A stretch of DNA of 45,746 bases from Clostridiales bacterium (GCA_023663185.1 JAMPHY010000001.1:269148-314893); one strand, 5' to 3'. Shown: positions 7,469 through 15,892, numbered from the stretch's first letter. Made by a program: numbers and translations. Notes: generated from the letters alone by a model not told the origin.

Positions 7469-8997
7469 TTATGTCCCACCCCCATCATAAATTCTCCCAC
7501 TTCGACGGAAGTTAATGTTTTGGCATCGGCGATTTTCTGTATCTCGCCGTTATATATAACGCCAATGGTATCGGCAAGATTCATTACTTCGTCAAGCTCC
7601 AGCGAAATCAGAAGTATTGCCTTGCCTTTGTCTCTTTGCGCCACTATCTGCTTGTGTATGTTTTCAATCGCGCCGATATCAAGTCCCCTCGTGGGCTGCA
7701 CTATTATCATAAGCTCGCTTTCAAGCTCGATTTCCCTTGCGATTATCGCTTTCTGCTGATTGCCGCCGCTCATGGAGCGCACGATTGTTTCGTTGCCCTG
7801 ACTGCTTCTTATATCGTATTCTTCAATCAACTTCCCGCCGTATGTTGTGAACGCCTCTTCATTGATAATGCCTTTCTTGGAAAAAGGTTCTTCAAAATAA
7901 TTCTTAAGCGCCAGATTATCGGCAAGGGAGAAGTCCATTACAAGACCTACATTGTGCCTGTCTTCAGGGATATAGGATATTCCTGAAAGATTGCGCTTTC
8001 TTATGGCATAATGCGTAATATCCGCGCCGTTTAGCGTAACCGTGCCGCTGCTTGGCTTGATAAGCCCGGCTATCGCGTCCGCTAACTCTATCTGACCGTT
8101 GCCGGAAACCCCTGCGATTACAAAGATTTCACCGCGGTGTATGGTAAAACTGACATTTTTCACCACGCTGAATTTGTCCTGATTTTTAACAGTGAGATTT
8201 TCTACTTTAAGTACTTCATCTCCGAATTTAGATTCAGATTTATCTACCGTGAAGCTTACTTCACGTCCCACCATCATATTTGCCATGAGCTTGGTGTCCG
8301 TGGAAGCTACGTCTAACACATCAATCAGCTTGCCGCGGCATAAAATAGCGCATCTGTCGGCTACCTTTTTAATTTCTTCGAGTTTATGCGTAATCAGAAT
8401 GATTGTCTTGCCGTTGCCCTGCAGTTCTTTGATGATTTTTAACAGAAATTCAATCTCCTGTGGAGTAAGTACGGCGGTCGGTTCGTCGAAAATCAGTATT
8501 TCCGCTTCCCGATAAAGCATTTTCAATATTTCCACACGCTGCTGCATGGAGACGTTGATATCCTCGATTACTTTGGTCGGCTCTACTTCCAGACCGTACT
8601 TTTTGGAGAGTTCGGCAATTTCTTTGTTTGCCTTTTTGATATCTATGCTTTTAATGAAGCCTAAAGCAGTCTTTACAGGCTCCATACCCATAATTATGTT
8701 TTCGGCAATCGTATAGTTGCTTACCAGTTTAAAATGCTGGTGTACCATGCCGATATTCAGTTCCGTAGCGTGATTGGGGGATTCGATTTTGACTTTCTCC
8801 CCACGGATTATGATTTCGCCCTCATCAGGCTCATACATACCGAAAAGCATGCTCATAAGCGTAGACTTCCCCGCGCCGTTTTCTCCGAGAAGGGCATAGA
8901 TTTCGCCCTTTTTCACCTTGATGGTAACATCGTCGTTTGCTACGATTCCGGGAAAACGCTTGGTAATGTGGTTCATTTCAATAATGTAATCAGACAT
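7465..8997 (-). CDS. Nucleoside-type ABC importer ATPase (two nucleotide-binding domains)
   Basis: This 510-residue protein holds two fused ABC domains. The first has Walker A GENGAGKST, a divergent signature around VSMQQRVEIL, and Walker B ILIFDEPTAVL. The second has a degenerate Walker A (GVSGNGQIEL), the good signature MSGGNQQKAIIARE, and a Walker B lacking the usual acidic pair (LMIIVQPTRGLD). This asymmetry is normal for ribose/nucleoside-type ATPases and implies one strong and one weak site. ATG 8997 was chosen because GAAAGGAG lies eight bases upstream. It follows the BMP lipoprotein gene across a terminator, so its expression is probably lower than that of the binding protein. Confidence 0.93.
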   Translation of the reverse strand: MSDYIIEMNHITKRFPGIVANDDVTIKVKKGEIYALLGENGAGKSTLMSMLFGMYEPDEGEIIIRGEKVKIESPNHATELNIGMVHQHFKLVSNYTIAENIIMGMEPVKTALGFIKSIDIKKANKEIAELSKKYGLEVEPTKVIEDINVSMQQRVEILKMLYREAEILIFDEPTAVLTPQEIEFLLKIIKELQGNGKTIILITHKLEEIKKVADRCAILCRGKLIDVLDVASTDTKLMANMMVGREVSFTVDKSESKFGDEVLKVENLTVKNQDKFSVVKNVSFTIHRGEIFVIAGVSGNGQIELADAIAGLIKPSSGTVTLNGADITHYAIRKRNLSGISYIPEDRHNVGLVMDFSLADNLALKNYFEEPFSKKGIINEEAFTTYGGKLIEEYDIRSSQGNETIVRSMSGGNQQKAIIAREIELESELMIIVQPTRGLDIGAIENIHKQIVAQRDKGKAILLISLELDEVMNLADTIGVIYNGEIQKIADAKTLTSVEVGEFMMGVGHK

Positions 8998-9077
8998 GTA
9001 TGTACTCCTTTCGGAAGTAATTATATTCATATTATAAATGAGAGAAATAAAAAGCGCAAGATTGAGCATTCCTGAAA

Positions 9078-9112
9078 ATAAAAAAGGCTGCACGGAAAAT
9101 TCCATGCAGCCT
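9078..9112 (-). terminator. Rho-independent terminator between BMP gene and ATPase gene
   Basis: On the minus strand a GC-rich stem of about 11-13 bp (AGGCTGCATGGAA against its partner, with one G-U pair) is followed by CCTTTTTTATTTT. It lies just after the BMP lipoprotein stop and before the ATPase ribosome binding site. Partial read-through would give excess binding protein over membrane components, which is common for binding-protein-dependent importers. Confidence 0.88.
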
Positions 9113-9139
9113 ATAGATTTTAAGACATATCAGCGAGAA

Positions 9140-10276
9140 TTACCATGTAAAACTATCAGGTGTTACGCCGTTGAAGTTTGCAGCGGGTACGATTGCGCCG
9201 GATTTTACCAGTTCGTATGCAGCGTCAATCTTAGAGATTGTATCTGCTGATAACTGGTTTCTTCCGCTGGTGTTTACATAGCCCGTAGAGTCTGTGTCTG
9301 CCTGTAATGTTACGTTGCCGCCCTTGAAGCTGCCGTCTGCAACCGCATTCAAGGCTCTTTCTACATTAAGGTGCATAACCTTAAGCGCAGATGTAAGGAC
9401 TACGTTGCCATCACCGTTAGCGCCGTCGTCATACTGGTCAACGTCGCAGCCGATGAACTTAACGCCGCTTGCCTCTTTAACTGCTGTAAGCACGCCGTTT
9501 CCTGATGCTCCGGCAGCTACGAATACAATATCAACGCCTTCGTCTATCAGCGCATTGCCGATAACCTTGCCTGTAGCCTCGTCTGCAAATGAACCTACAT
9601 AGTTGCCGCCTACGTTAGCTCCGGTAACGTCTGTTCCTGCATATGAAGGAAGCTCAACGATTTCCACGCTCTTTCCTTCTGTCTCATTAACATATTTAAC
9701 GCCACATTCAAAACCATACTGATAATTTACGTTGGAAGGGTATGCAATACCGTTTACAACTGCAACTTTGTTTGAAGCTGTCTCAAGCGCTGCCGCCATA
9801 CCTGCGAAGAAGCCTGATTCCTGCTCAGCGAAGCACATAGCGTAGATGTTGTCTACTTCTATGGTATTACCGTCCGCATCGGAAGGGAAGCTGTCTACCA
9901 GAACGAATTTAACATCAGGGTTCTCCTGAGCCGTTGTGGAAATTCCGGCAAACTGGAAGCCGCAGCATACAATAACGTCATAGTCAGCTACGATATCGGC
10001 TACTGCCTGAACCGCCGCAGATGTATCTCCTGTGGTCTCCTGCACAGGCGTTACGGTAGCATCGCTGTGCGAGTCGATAAATGATAAGATACCGTTATAG
10101 TTGTCTTCATTAAAAGAGCCGTCGTCTACTCCTGACGGGCTTGAAACAATGGCAATTTTAAGACCATCGCCCGAAGAACTGCTTCCACCTGACGTCTCGG
10201 CATCTGCATTACCACATGCCGCTAAGGAAAGCACCATAGCAGAGGCAACAAGGATTGATAAAAGTTTCTTTTTCAT
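9140..10276 (-). CDS. BMP-family substrate-binding lipoprotein (nucleoside importer)
   Basis: This 378-residue lipoprotein is the extracytoplasmic binding protein of the importer encoded downstream. It begins MKKKLLSILVASA and has the lipobox LAAC with the lipidated cysteine at residue 21, followed by a Ser/Gly linker. The mature part starts LKIAIVSSPSGVDDGSFNE, matching the BMP/PnrA family (SGVDDGSFN-type motif), which binds purine nucleosides in characterised members. Other family features are SGFFAGMAAAL and FVAAGASGNGV. ATG 10276 follows AGGAGG at seven bases; the longer frame has no such site. It is the first gene of the minus-strand operon. Confidence 0.93.
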   Translation of the reverse strand: MKKKLLSILVASAMVLSLAACGNADAETSGGSSSSGDGLKIAIVSSPSGVDDGSFNEDNYNGILSFIDSHSDATVTPVQETTGDTSAAVQAVADIVADYDVIVCCGFQFAGISTTAQENPDVKFVLVDSFPSDADGNTIEVDNIYAMCFAEQESGFFAGMAAALETASNKVAVVNGIAYPSNVNYQYGFECGVKYVNETEGKSVEIVELPSYAGTDVTGANVGGNYVGSFADEATGKVIGNALIDEGVDIVFVAAGASGNGVLTAVKEASGVKFIGCDVDQYDDGANGDGNVVLTSALKVMHLNVERALNAVADGSFKGGNVTLQADTDSTGYVNTSGRNQLSADTISKIDAAYELVKSGAIVPAANFNGVTPDSFTW

Positions 10277-10305
10277 AATAGTCCTCCTATTTGAACATTT
10301 TTGAG

Positions 10306-10329
10306 ACAGGCATGAATAAAACTGCCTGT
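10306..10329 (-). promoter_or_regulatory. Small hairpin in BMP gene leader
   Basis: A 7-bp inverted repeat (ACAGGCA/TGCCTGT) with a 10-base loop lies about 30 bases upstream of the BMP start, in the predicted 5' leader. No T-run follows, so it is not a terminator. It may stabilise the message or bind a regulator. I do not see a purine riboswitch core here. Confidence 0.4.
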
Positions 10330-10347
10330 AATGTAAGTGACATAGTA

Positions 10348-10376
10348 ATATTATCATTGTGCGGGCGTAATTTCAA
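10348..10376 (-). promoter_or_regulatory. Predicted promoter of BMP operon
   Basis: On the minus strand TTGAAA (10376-10371) and TAATAT (10353-10348) are separated by 17 bases, close to the vegetative sigma factor consensus. They lie about 70 bases upstream of the BMP start. Confidence 0.6.
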
Positions 10377-10415
10377 GATTTAAGTTGAAAAGTAATATTA
10401 AGTTGATGGAAGTAC

Positions 10416-10445
10416 TTGAAGAATATATGGAATTGCGTGTATAAT
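10416..10445 (+). promoter_or_regulatory. Predicted promoter of ABC exporter pair
   Basis: TTGAAG (10416-10421) and TATAAT (10440-10445) with an 18-base spacer lie about 45 bases upstream of the first ABC exporter gene. The promoter is divergent from the BMP operon promoter about 40 bases away. Confidence 0.65.
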
Positions 10446-10491
10446 ATTCAATTATAGATAAAATAGCAACCCACCACACAGGAGACGCGCC

Positions 10492-12321
10492 ATGCAGGAA
10501 CATAAGACATACGGAATTATCAACAACTCATTTTACATACTGGGCAAGATAAAACAATACCAGCCGCGCCTTCTGCTCATAATTCTCGCGGGGGCGGTCG
10601 CGGAATCATTGACGCAGTATCTTCCCAGCTTTATCGGGAAATTCGTAATTGATATCGTGCAGATGCAAGCCGCTTCGCCCGATAAAAACATCATTCCCTT
10701 ATTAAAGCTGCTTATTATAACAACTGTTATTGATTTGATAGTCTCTATTGTGCGCCTTCTTACCAACAACAGACAATGGTTTTATTTCATTTATGTGCGT
10801 ATGCACATGATTACCGAGCGCGTCTCTAAGGCGCTTTCCATGAATTATCAGATGTTGGAGCAGCCGAAGATTCTCGATATGCACCAAAAGGCGCTCAACG
10901 CCACAGGCGGCAACGATAACGGTGTCGAAGGAGTTATGCAGTCCATCTATGCTTTCGGCGTTCAGGTTGTTACGATGATTATCACGCTATCGGCGGTAAT
11001 GATTCTTAACTGGCGCATTATCCTTATTCTGTCCGCACTTTCCATTATGCAATATCTGTTCTTCCGATATACAGTCAAGAAGGACAAGCGCAAAGTCTGG
11101 GACATGCTCGCTCCTACATGGCGGAAACTGGACTATATGGCAAATACCACACAGAATTTCGGCTACGCTAAGGATATCCGTCTTTTCGGCATGAAGGACT
11201 GGCTTTTAGGCAGGCAGCATAAAAGCCTTATGGATAAGCAGGAGAAAATGCTGTACAGCCGTAACCTATGGATATATAATTCCGCATTTGCGCACGTTAT
11301 ATCTATGTTGACCACAGCGACAGTCTATGGCATACTGTTTTTTACCGTTATAGATAAAAATATGTCCATCGGCAATTTCACGCTGTATCTTGGGCTCTGC
11401 ACCACTTTCACTTCATCTATGACAGAGTTTTTAAATGCAATGGGCGAATTTAAGAAACGCTCGCTGCAAGTGGACGACTATCGCTCTTTTATGGATTTGC
11501 AGACCGAAGAAGACGGGGATTTTCTTCCTGTTCCGCAGGGCGATTCCTATACCTTTGAATTTAAGAATGTTTCTTTTAAATATGAGGGCTCTGAAACTTA
11601 CGCCCTTAAAAATCTGAATCTTACGCTGCATGCCGGAGAGAAGCTTGCTATTGTCGGGCATAACGGCGCGGGTAAGACCACATTTATCAAGCTCCTTTTA
11701 AGATTATATGACGTGACGGAAGGAGAAATCCTTCTTAATGGCGTCGATATCCGCAGATTTAGAAGGGACGAATATTACAGGCTTTTCTCACCTGTCTTTC
11801 AGAATGTCGAAGTCTTTGCTTTTCCCATTGCGGAAAATGTCTCGATGAAACGCCCCGCAGACACGGATAAGGAGCTTTCAAAGGAGTGTCTTGTAAAAGC
11901 GGGAATGCAGGAGAAAATAGAAAGCCTTGCAAACGGCGTTGACACGCAGTTACTTAAAGTAGTTGACGATGGCGGAGTAGATTTTTCGGGCGGTGAAAAG
12001 CAGAAGCTTGCTCTGGCAAGGGCGTTATATAAAAATGCACCTGTTATTATTCTCGATGAGCCTACCGCCGCGCTGGACGCATTAGCCGAATATAACCTGT
12101 ATAAAAATTTCAACGACATCGTGGCGAATAAATCCGCCGTATACATATCGCACAGACTATCATCGACACGTTTCTGCGATATCATAGCTATGTTTAAAGA
12201 CGGCGGCATGATTGAATACGGCACCCATGAAGAGCTTCTTAATAAAGGCGGCGCCTATGCGGAAATGTTTGAGATTCAGGCGCAGTATTATAGGGAAAAG
12301 GAGGCGTATGAGAATGTCTGA
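10492..12321 (+). CDS. ABC exporter half-transporter (TMD-NBD), first subunit
   Basis: This 609-residue protein has an N-terminal membrane domain of about six spans (residues 1-330) and a C-terminal ATPase domain (350-609). The ATPase has Walker A GHNGAGKTT, Q-loop PVFQNVEVFAF, signature DFSGGEKQK, Walker B VIILDEPTAALD and the switch histidine in YISHRLSS. All catalytic elements look intact. Start ATG 10492 follows AGGAG at seven bases. It overlaps a second half-transporter by eight bases, so the pair probably works as a heterodimer exporting a lipid, peptide or drug. No substrate gene lies nearby. Confidence 0.9.
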   Translation: MQEHKTYGIINNSFYILGKIKQYQPRLLLIILAGAVAESLTQYLPSFIGKFVIDIVQMQAASPDKNIIPLLKLLIITTVIDLIVSIVRLLTNNRQWFYFIYVRMHMITERVSKALSMNYQMLEQPKILDMHQKALNATGGNDNGVEGVMQSIYAFGVQVVTMIITLSAVMILNWRIILILSALSIMQYLFFRYTVKKDKRKVWDMLAPTWRKLDYMANTTQNFGYAKDIRLFGMKDWLLGRQHKSLMDKQEKMLYSRNLWIYNSAFAHVISMLTTATVYGILFFTVIDKNMSIGNFTLYLGLCTTFTSSMTEFLNAMGEFKKRSLQVDDYRSFMDLQTEEDGDFLPVPQGDSYTFEFKNVSFKYEGSETYALKNLNLTLHAGEKLAIVGHNGAGKTTFIKLLLRLYDVTEGEILLNGVDIRRFRRDEYYRLFSPVFQNVEVFAFPIAENVSMKRPADTDKELSKECLVKAGMQEKIESLANGVDTQLLKVVDDGGVDFSGGEKQKLALARALYKNAPVIILDEPTAALDALAEYNLYKNFNDIVANKSAVYISHRLSSTRFCDIIAMFKDGGMIEYGTHEELLNKGGAYAEMFEIQAQYYREKEAYENV

Positions 12322-14194
12322 ACAGTCCCAAAAGGCAGTTGAAGATACCGCTCCTAAAAAGAGCATATACAAAATAGCAAAGGATACCTTAGGATATCTC
12401 TATCCTGCTGCATGGAAAAAGTTCAAGGGCTTTTTCTTCTGTGCTGCGGCTAATATCGTATTTAAGTCCGTTCAACCCTTTGTCTCCATTATGGTAACGC
12501 CGTTAATAATTGACGAGCTTCTTGGTGAGCGAAATGTGGAGCGGCTGATTATTTATGCTGCCATAATCGCTGTCGGCGGCTCTTTGCTATCACTGTTAGA
12601 GTCTGTAACAGGCGTTATTCTAGAGAAGTACGATGAAAAAATGGAAAATTACTTCACAGAAGAAATGAGCCGGCACGTTATGGAACTGGATTTTCAGCTT
12701 ACGGAAGATAAAAAGGCGTTAGACCAGATAGAATCCGCGCGTCAGGGTATGTCATGGTATTCAGGCGGCGTATACGGTATTTCCATGCAGATTTTCCAAA
12801 TGATTTCCAATACAATTAAAATAGCAGGCGTTGTGTCACTTATTGTTCTTCGTGCGCCGCTATTGTTTGTGTTTGTTGCAATCCTGCTTGTGATTAGTGC
12901 CGTCATAAACAGCAAAGTTGCTAAAATTGAAATTCAGGCATTTGAAAGGCTTTCCAAGTCCAACCGTCTCTTTGGCTACTTCGGCTATGACTTGACGGAT
13001 TTCAGATACGGCAAGGATATCCGTCTCTACGACGCCCATGACATGATGGTTGAAAGATGGCAGGGATTTACGTCCGATAGTCTGGACGTCTGGAAATGGC
13101 GGGCTGATAAAAGAACTCCGCTGTATACCATCGACGGCATTACTGATGTGGTAAGAAACAGCGCTACCTATCTTTATCTTGGCATTTTGGTAATCACAGG
13201 CAGAATTTCCATCGGCGTTTTCTCGCAGATGCTTTCCGCCGGAAACATATTATATTATTCCCTTAACGGATTAATAATGAATGTTACCGGATTTATCAAT
13301 CGCATAAAATATGCGCACGAATATGTGTTGTTTATGAATTATCCGCCTGCAATTGAAAAGGGAACGCGCCATGTAAATGATGGGGCGCATACGCTGGAAT
13401 TTAAGCACGTCTCCTTCACATATCCCGGAAGCGACGTCAAAGTCCTTGAAGATATTTCCGTGACGCTTAAAAGCGGCGAACATCTTTCCATCGTCGGCTT
13501 AAACGGCGCAGGCAAGACTACCTTTGTCAAGCTCCTATGCAGGCTCTACGACACCACCAGCGGCGAGATTCTCTTAGACGGAGTCAATATCAAGGAATAC
13601 GACTACAACGAATATATGTCGCTGTTTGCGCCTGTTTTTCAGGACTTTAAGCTGTTCGCCTTTTCCATTAAAGACAATATAACTTTAGATGGCGGCAATA
13701 TCAGCACTAATGGCATTAACGATAGCAATAATAATGCTAACGGCAGTAATGGCGATAGTGACAGCTTAAATATTGATGCTCTGATTGAGCAGGTAGGGCT
13801 CGACGAGAAAATACAGTCCCTTGAAAATGGCGTCGATACCATATTATTTAAGGCATTCGATGAAAACGGTATCGAGCCTTCCGGCGGCGAACAGCAAAAG
13901 ATTGCGATTGCCAGAGCGTTGTTTAAAAACTCTCCGGTCGTCATTTTAGACGAGCCCACAGCCGCGCTGGACCCGATTGCCGAATACGATATTTATCGCC
14001 AGTTCGATACCTTAGTCGGCGGCAAGACGGCGATATATATTTCCCACCGCCTCTCAAGCTGTAAGTTCTGCGACAGAATTGCAGTATTTTCAGAAGGAAG
14101 AATCATGGAATACGGCACGCATGACGAACTCGTGTGCATTGACGGCGGGCTTTACGCCAAGATGTTCGCGGCGCAAGCGCAGTATTATAACTAA
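12314..14194 (+). CDS. ABC exporter half-transporter (TMD-NBD), second subunit
   Basis: This protein of about 626 residues is the partner of the preceding half-transporter. After a short cytoplasmic N terminus it has a six-span membrane domain and an ATPase domain with Walker A GLNGAGKTT, Q-loop PVFQDFKLFAF, signature EPSGGEQQK, Walker B VVILDEPTAALD and YISHRLSS. Between the Q-loop and the signature lies an unusual Asn/Gly/Ser/Asp-rich insertion (about 13690-13767), absent from the sister gene. I prefer ATG 12314, nine bases after AAGGAGG; ATG 12308 is possible but only three bases away. The overlap with the first gene implies translational coupling. Confidence 0.88.
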   Translation: MSEQSQKAVEDTAPKKSIYKIAKDTLGYLYPAAWKKFKGFFFCAAANIVFKSVQPFVSIMVTPLIIDELLGERNVERLIIYAAIIAVGGSLLSLLESVTGVILEKYDEKMENYFTEEMSRHVMELDFQLTEDKKALDQIESARQGMSWYSGGVYGISMQIFQMISNTIKIAGVVSLIVLRAPLLFVFVAILLVISAVINSKVAKIEIQAFERLSKSNRLFGYFGYDLTDFRYGKDIRLYDAHDMMVERWQGFTSDSLDVWKWRADKRTPLYTIDGITDVVRNSATYLYLGILVITGRISIGVFSQMLSAGNILYYSLNGLIMNVTGFINRIKYAHEYVLFMNYPPAIEKGTRHVNDGAHTLEFKHVSFTYPGSDVKVLEDISVTLKSGEHLSIVGLNGAGKTTFVKLLCRLYDTTSGEILLDGVNIKEYDYNEYMSLFAPVFQDFKLFAFSIKDNITLDGGNISTNGINDSNNNANGSNGDSDSLNIDALIEQVGLDEKIQSLENGVDTILFKAFDENGIEPSGGEQQKIAIARALFKNSPVVILDEPTAALDPIAEYDIYRQFDTLVGGKTAIYISHRLSSCKFCDRIAVFSEGRIMEYGTHDELVCIDGGLYAKMFAAQAQYYN

Positions 14195-14221
14195 AAAATG
14201 GAAATAATGTATTGAATTTGC

Positions 14222-14250
14222 TTGCGCTCTGCTGTTTTCTATGTTATAGT
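14222..14250 (+). promoter_or_regulatory. Predicted promoter of antisense (antitoxin) RNA
   Basis: TTGCGC (14222-14227) and TATAGT (14245-14250) are separated by 17 bases. Transcription would start near 14257. It would run into the 3' part of the oppositely oriented toxin message. Confidence 0.6.
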
Positions 14251-14277
14251 AAAAAAGGAAAAGCCGTAGAAGCGGCT
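14251..14277 (-). terminator. Possible terminator of toxin message
   Basis: On the minus strand a short AGCCG/CGGCT stem with a six-base loop is followed by TTTCCTTTTTT. The stem is only about 5 bp, so this is a moderate call. It would end the toxin transcript inside the start region of the antisense RNA. Confidence 0.5.
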
Positions 14278-14356
14278 CTACCCTAGAATAATTAAGCTAG
14301 ATGTATTTCTACATCAGCCGTCACTACTCCGAATAGTGGCGGCTATCGCTTTTTTC
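14257..14356 (+). ncRNA. Putative type I antitoxin antisense RNA
   Basis: The predicted transcript is about 100 nt. It folds into a first hairpin (AGCCG/CGGCT, 14262-14277), a second (GATGTA/TACATC, 14300-14315) and a strong final 11-bp hairpin (14316-14344, one G-U pair) followed by a six-T tract ending at 14355. The last hairpin with its T-run is a good intrinsic terminator. The RNA overlaps the 3' untranslated region and last codons of the toxin gene on the other strand, so the two transcripts converge tail to tail as in TxpA/RatA-type systems. Being an antitoxin is inferred from this arrangement. Confidence 0.6.
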
Positions 14357-14438
14357 CCTTGAAAATTGTATGACACAATCCTACAAGGGCAACAATGAAT
14401 ATCAATAATTGGAATAAATCCGTATATGTAACATACAT
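14343..14438 (-). CDS. Putative type I toxin, small hydrophobic peptide (holin-like toxin type)
   Basis: This ORF of only 31 codons begins MYVTYTDLFQLLIFIVALVG and ends in a positively charged tail (FKGKKR). A single membrane span from about residue 8 to 26 followed by a basic C terminus is the hallmark of small Firmicutes type I toxins annotated as holin-like toxins. GGAGGGTGA lies seven to eight bases before ATG 14438, a strong ribosome binding site. It has its own promoter, a structured leader and a converging antisense RNA over its 3' end. If translated in excess, family members depolarise or damage the cell membrane. Confidence 0.72.
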   Translation of the reverse strand: MYVTYTDLFQLLIFIVALVGLCHTIFKGKKR

Positions 14439-14462
14439 TGTATCACCCTCCTTTCTTTCGTC

Positions 14463-14485
14463 CGGAGGGCTGCTTGAACCCTCCG
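14463..14485 (-). promoter_or_regulatory. Leader hairpin of toxin message
   Basis: A 7-bp inverted repeat (CGGAGGG/CCCTCCG) with a nine-base loop lies about 25 bases upstream of the toxin start. The CCCTCC arm is also complementary to the GGAGGG ribosome binding site, so alternative pairing could mask translation initiation. Leader masking of this kind is typical of type I toxin messages. Confidence 0.55.
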
Positions 14486-14537
14486 AAAAACAAGAAGGGT
14501 AAAGCCGCCTATGGCTCTATGACTTTTCCATATTAAC

Positions 14538-14566
14538 AATATACCATAATTTTATGTGCGTAACAA
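14538..14566 (-). promoter_or_regulatory. Predicted toxin promoter
   Basis: On the minus strand TTGTTA (14566-14561) and TATATT (14543-14538) are separated by 17 bases, giving a start near 14531. The toxin leader would be about 90 nt long. The promoter points away from the reductase gene promoter. Confidence 0.65.
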
Positions 14567-14616
14567 GAACTTTTTATATTATATTAATAAGTGTAATAAG
14601 AATAAGTGCAAAACCC

Positions 14617-14669
14617 ATAATAAATTGATTGCTACGCACTTTGTTTCATGATAAACTATATAAGATAAT
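14617..14669 (+). promoter_or_regulatory. Promoter block shared with the GH26 gene (copy 1)
   Basis: A block of about 53 bp is nearly identical to 15812-15864. It contains AATAAATTGATTG, a variable middle, TTGTTT as -35 (14641-14646) and GATAAT as -10 (14664-14669) with a 17-base spacer; the stretch GATAAACTATATAAGATAAT is identical in both copies. The conserved part extends well upstream of the -35 box, which suggests a common activator or repressor site. Two AATAAGTG direct repeats lie just upstream (14587-14594 and 14601-14608). Confidence 0.72.
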
Positions 14670-14692
14670 CTCGTTATTAAGGAGGAACTCAT

Positions 14693-15688
14693 ATGTACGA
14701 AGCAAACGAAAAAAGATATGAAAAAATGATTTATAGGCGCTGTGGGAAAAGCGGTTTGAAACTGCCTGCGGTATCTCTTGGCTTATGGCAGAATTTCGGG
14801 CATGGCAGCGTTTTTTCTAATATGGAAGAAATGGTTCATACGGCGTTTGATCTAGGTATAACCCACTTTGACCTTGCCAACAATTACGGCAATCCCTATA
14901 ATGGCAGCGCAGAGGAAAATTTTGGCAAAATTCTTGTCGGCATGAAGCAATACCGCGATGAAATGTGCATTTCCACCAAAGCGGGCTATGAAATGTGGCA
15001 AGGACCTTACGGCGACAGGAACGGTTCAAGGAAATATCTTACGGCTTCTCTTGACCAGAGTTTAAAACGCCTGGGGCTTGATTATGTTGACATTTATTAT
15101 CATCATATTTTTGATCCGGGCACTCCGCTTGAAGAGACGGCGCTTGCCCTTGACAATGCAGTAAAGCAGGGCAAAGCCTTGTATGTCGGCATTTCCAATT
15201 ATAATAAGGAACAAACGGCGGAAATAATGAAGATTTTTAAGGAGCTGCACACTCCTTTTATTATCAATCAGCCTTCATATTCGATACTCAATAGATGGAT
15301 AGAGGACGACGGTCTGGATAAATTTGTAGTTGAAAATGGTATCGGACTGGCGGTATTTTCACCATTATATCAGGGGCTTCTTACAGATAAATATTTAAAG
15401 GAAATCCCCGCAGATTCAAGAATAGGCAGAGGCGTATCATGGATAGGCAGTAAGCTTGATGATAAAATGCGACTTCGCCTTAACAAACTGAATGATATTG
15501 CCGCTGCAAGAGGGCAGAAGCTTTCTCAAATGGCGCTTTCATGGGTGCTGAATAATCCTGCGGTAGCGACGGTCCTTATAGGCGCAAGCCGACCGGAGCA
15601 GATAGTTGAAAATGTCAAGTGCATTGAAAAACTTGATTTTACAAAAGAAGAACTTGCGGCTATAAATGATGCGTCAATAAATTCATAA
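14693..15688 (+). CDS. Aldo/keto reductase, glyceraldehyde-3-phosphate reductase type (YghZ-like)
   Basis: This 331-residue NAD(P)H-dependent reductase has the full barrel and resembles the YghZ/L-glyceraldehyde-3-phosphate reductase subgroup. The catalytic residues appear in HFDLANNYGNP (Asp, Tyr), ISTKAGYEMW (Lys) and DYVDIYYHHIFD (His). The C-terminal coenzyme-binding part contains VLIGASRPEQI. The start ATG 14693 follows AAGGAGG at seven bases. It shares a promoter block with the GH26 gene downstream, so it may belong to the same sugar-responsive regulon, possibly reducing a carbonyl compound made during glycan use. That link is inference. Confidence 0.88.
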   Translation: MYEANEKRYEKMIYRRCGKSGLKLPAVSLGLWQNFGHGSVFSNMEEMVHTAFDLGITHFDLANNYGNPYNGSAEENFGKILVGMKQYRDEMCISTKAGYEMWQGPYGDRNGSRKYLTASLDQSLKRLGLDYVDIYYHHIFDPGTPLEETALALDNAVKQGKALYVGISNYNKEQTAEIMKIFKELHTPFIINQPSYSILNRWIEDDGLDKFVVENGIGLAVFSPLYQGLLTDKYLKEIPADSRIGRGVSWIGSKLDDKMRLRLNKLNDIAAARGQKLSQMALSWVLNNPAVATVLIGASRPEQIVENVKCIEKLDFTKEELAAINDASINS

Positions 15689-15811
15689 ATATTTAAGAAG
15701 AATTTTTGCTTATAAATAAATATATCTATTTGTATACTTTTGCAAATAATTTCTAAATCAGGGAGATTTGTGCAGAATGCTCATAAATTTATTTCTTTTT
15801 ATGCAAAAATT

Positions 15812-15864
15812 ACAATAAATTGATTGATTAGCGATTTGTTTTGTGATAAACTATATAAGATAAT
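15812..15864 (+). promoter_or_regulatory. Promoter block of the glycan operon (copy 2)
   Basis: This is the second copy of the block at 14617-14669. The -35 is TTGTTT (15836-15841), the -10 is GATAAT (15859-15864), the spacer is 17 bases and AATAAATTGATTGATTAGCGA lies upstream. It precedes the GH26 gene and is the likely main promoter of the whole glycan operon. No regulator gene is encoded nearby. Confidence 0.75.
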
Positions 15865-15892
15865 TAGAAATATGTGTTGTTAAATATTATAT

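Noticed and set aside
10277-10491. Possible purine riboswitch before the BMP importer operon
   Set aside because: I could not find the conserved three-way junction loops; only a small hairpin is present in the leader.
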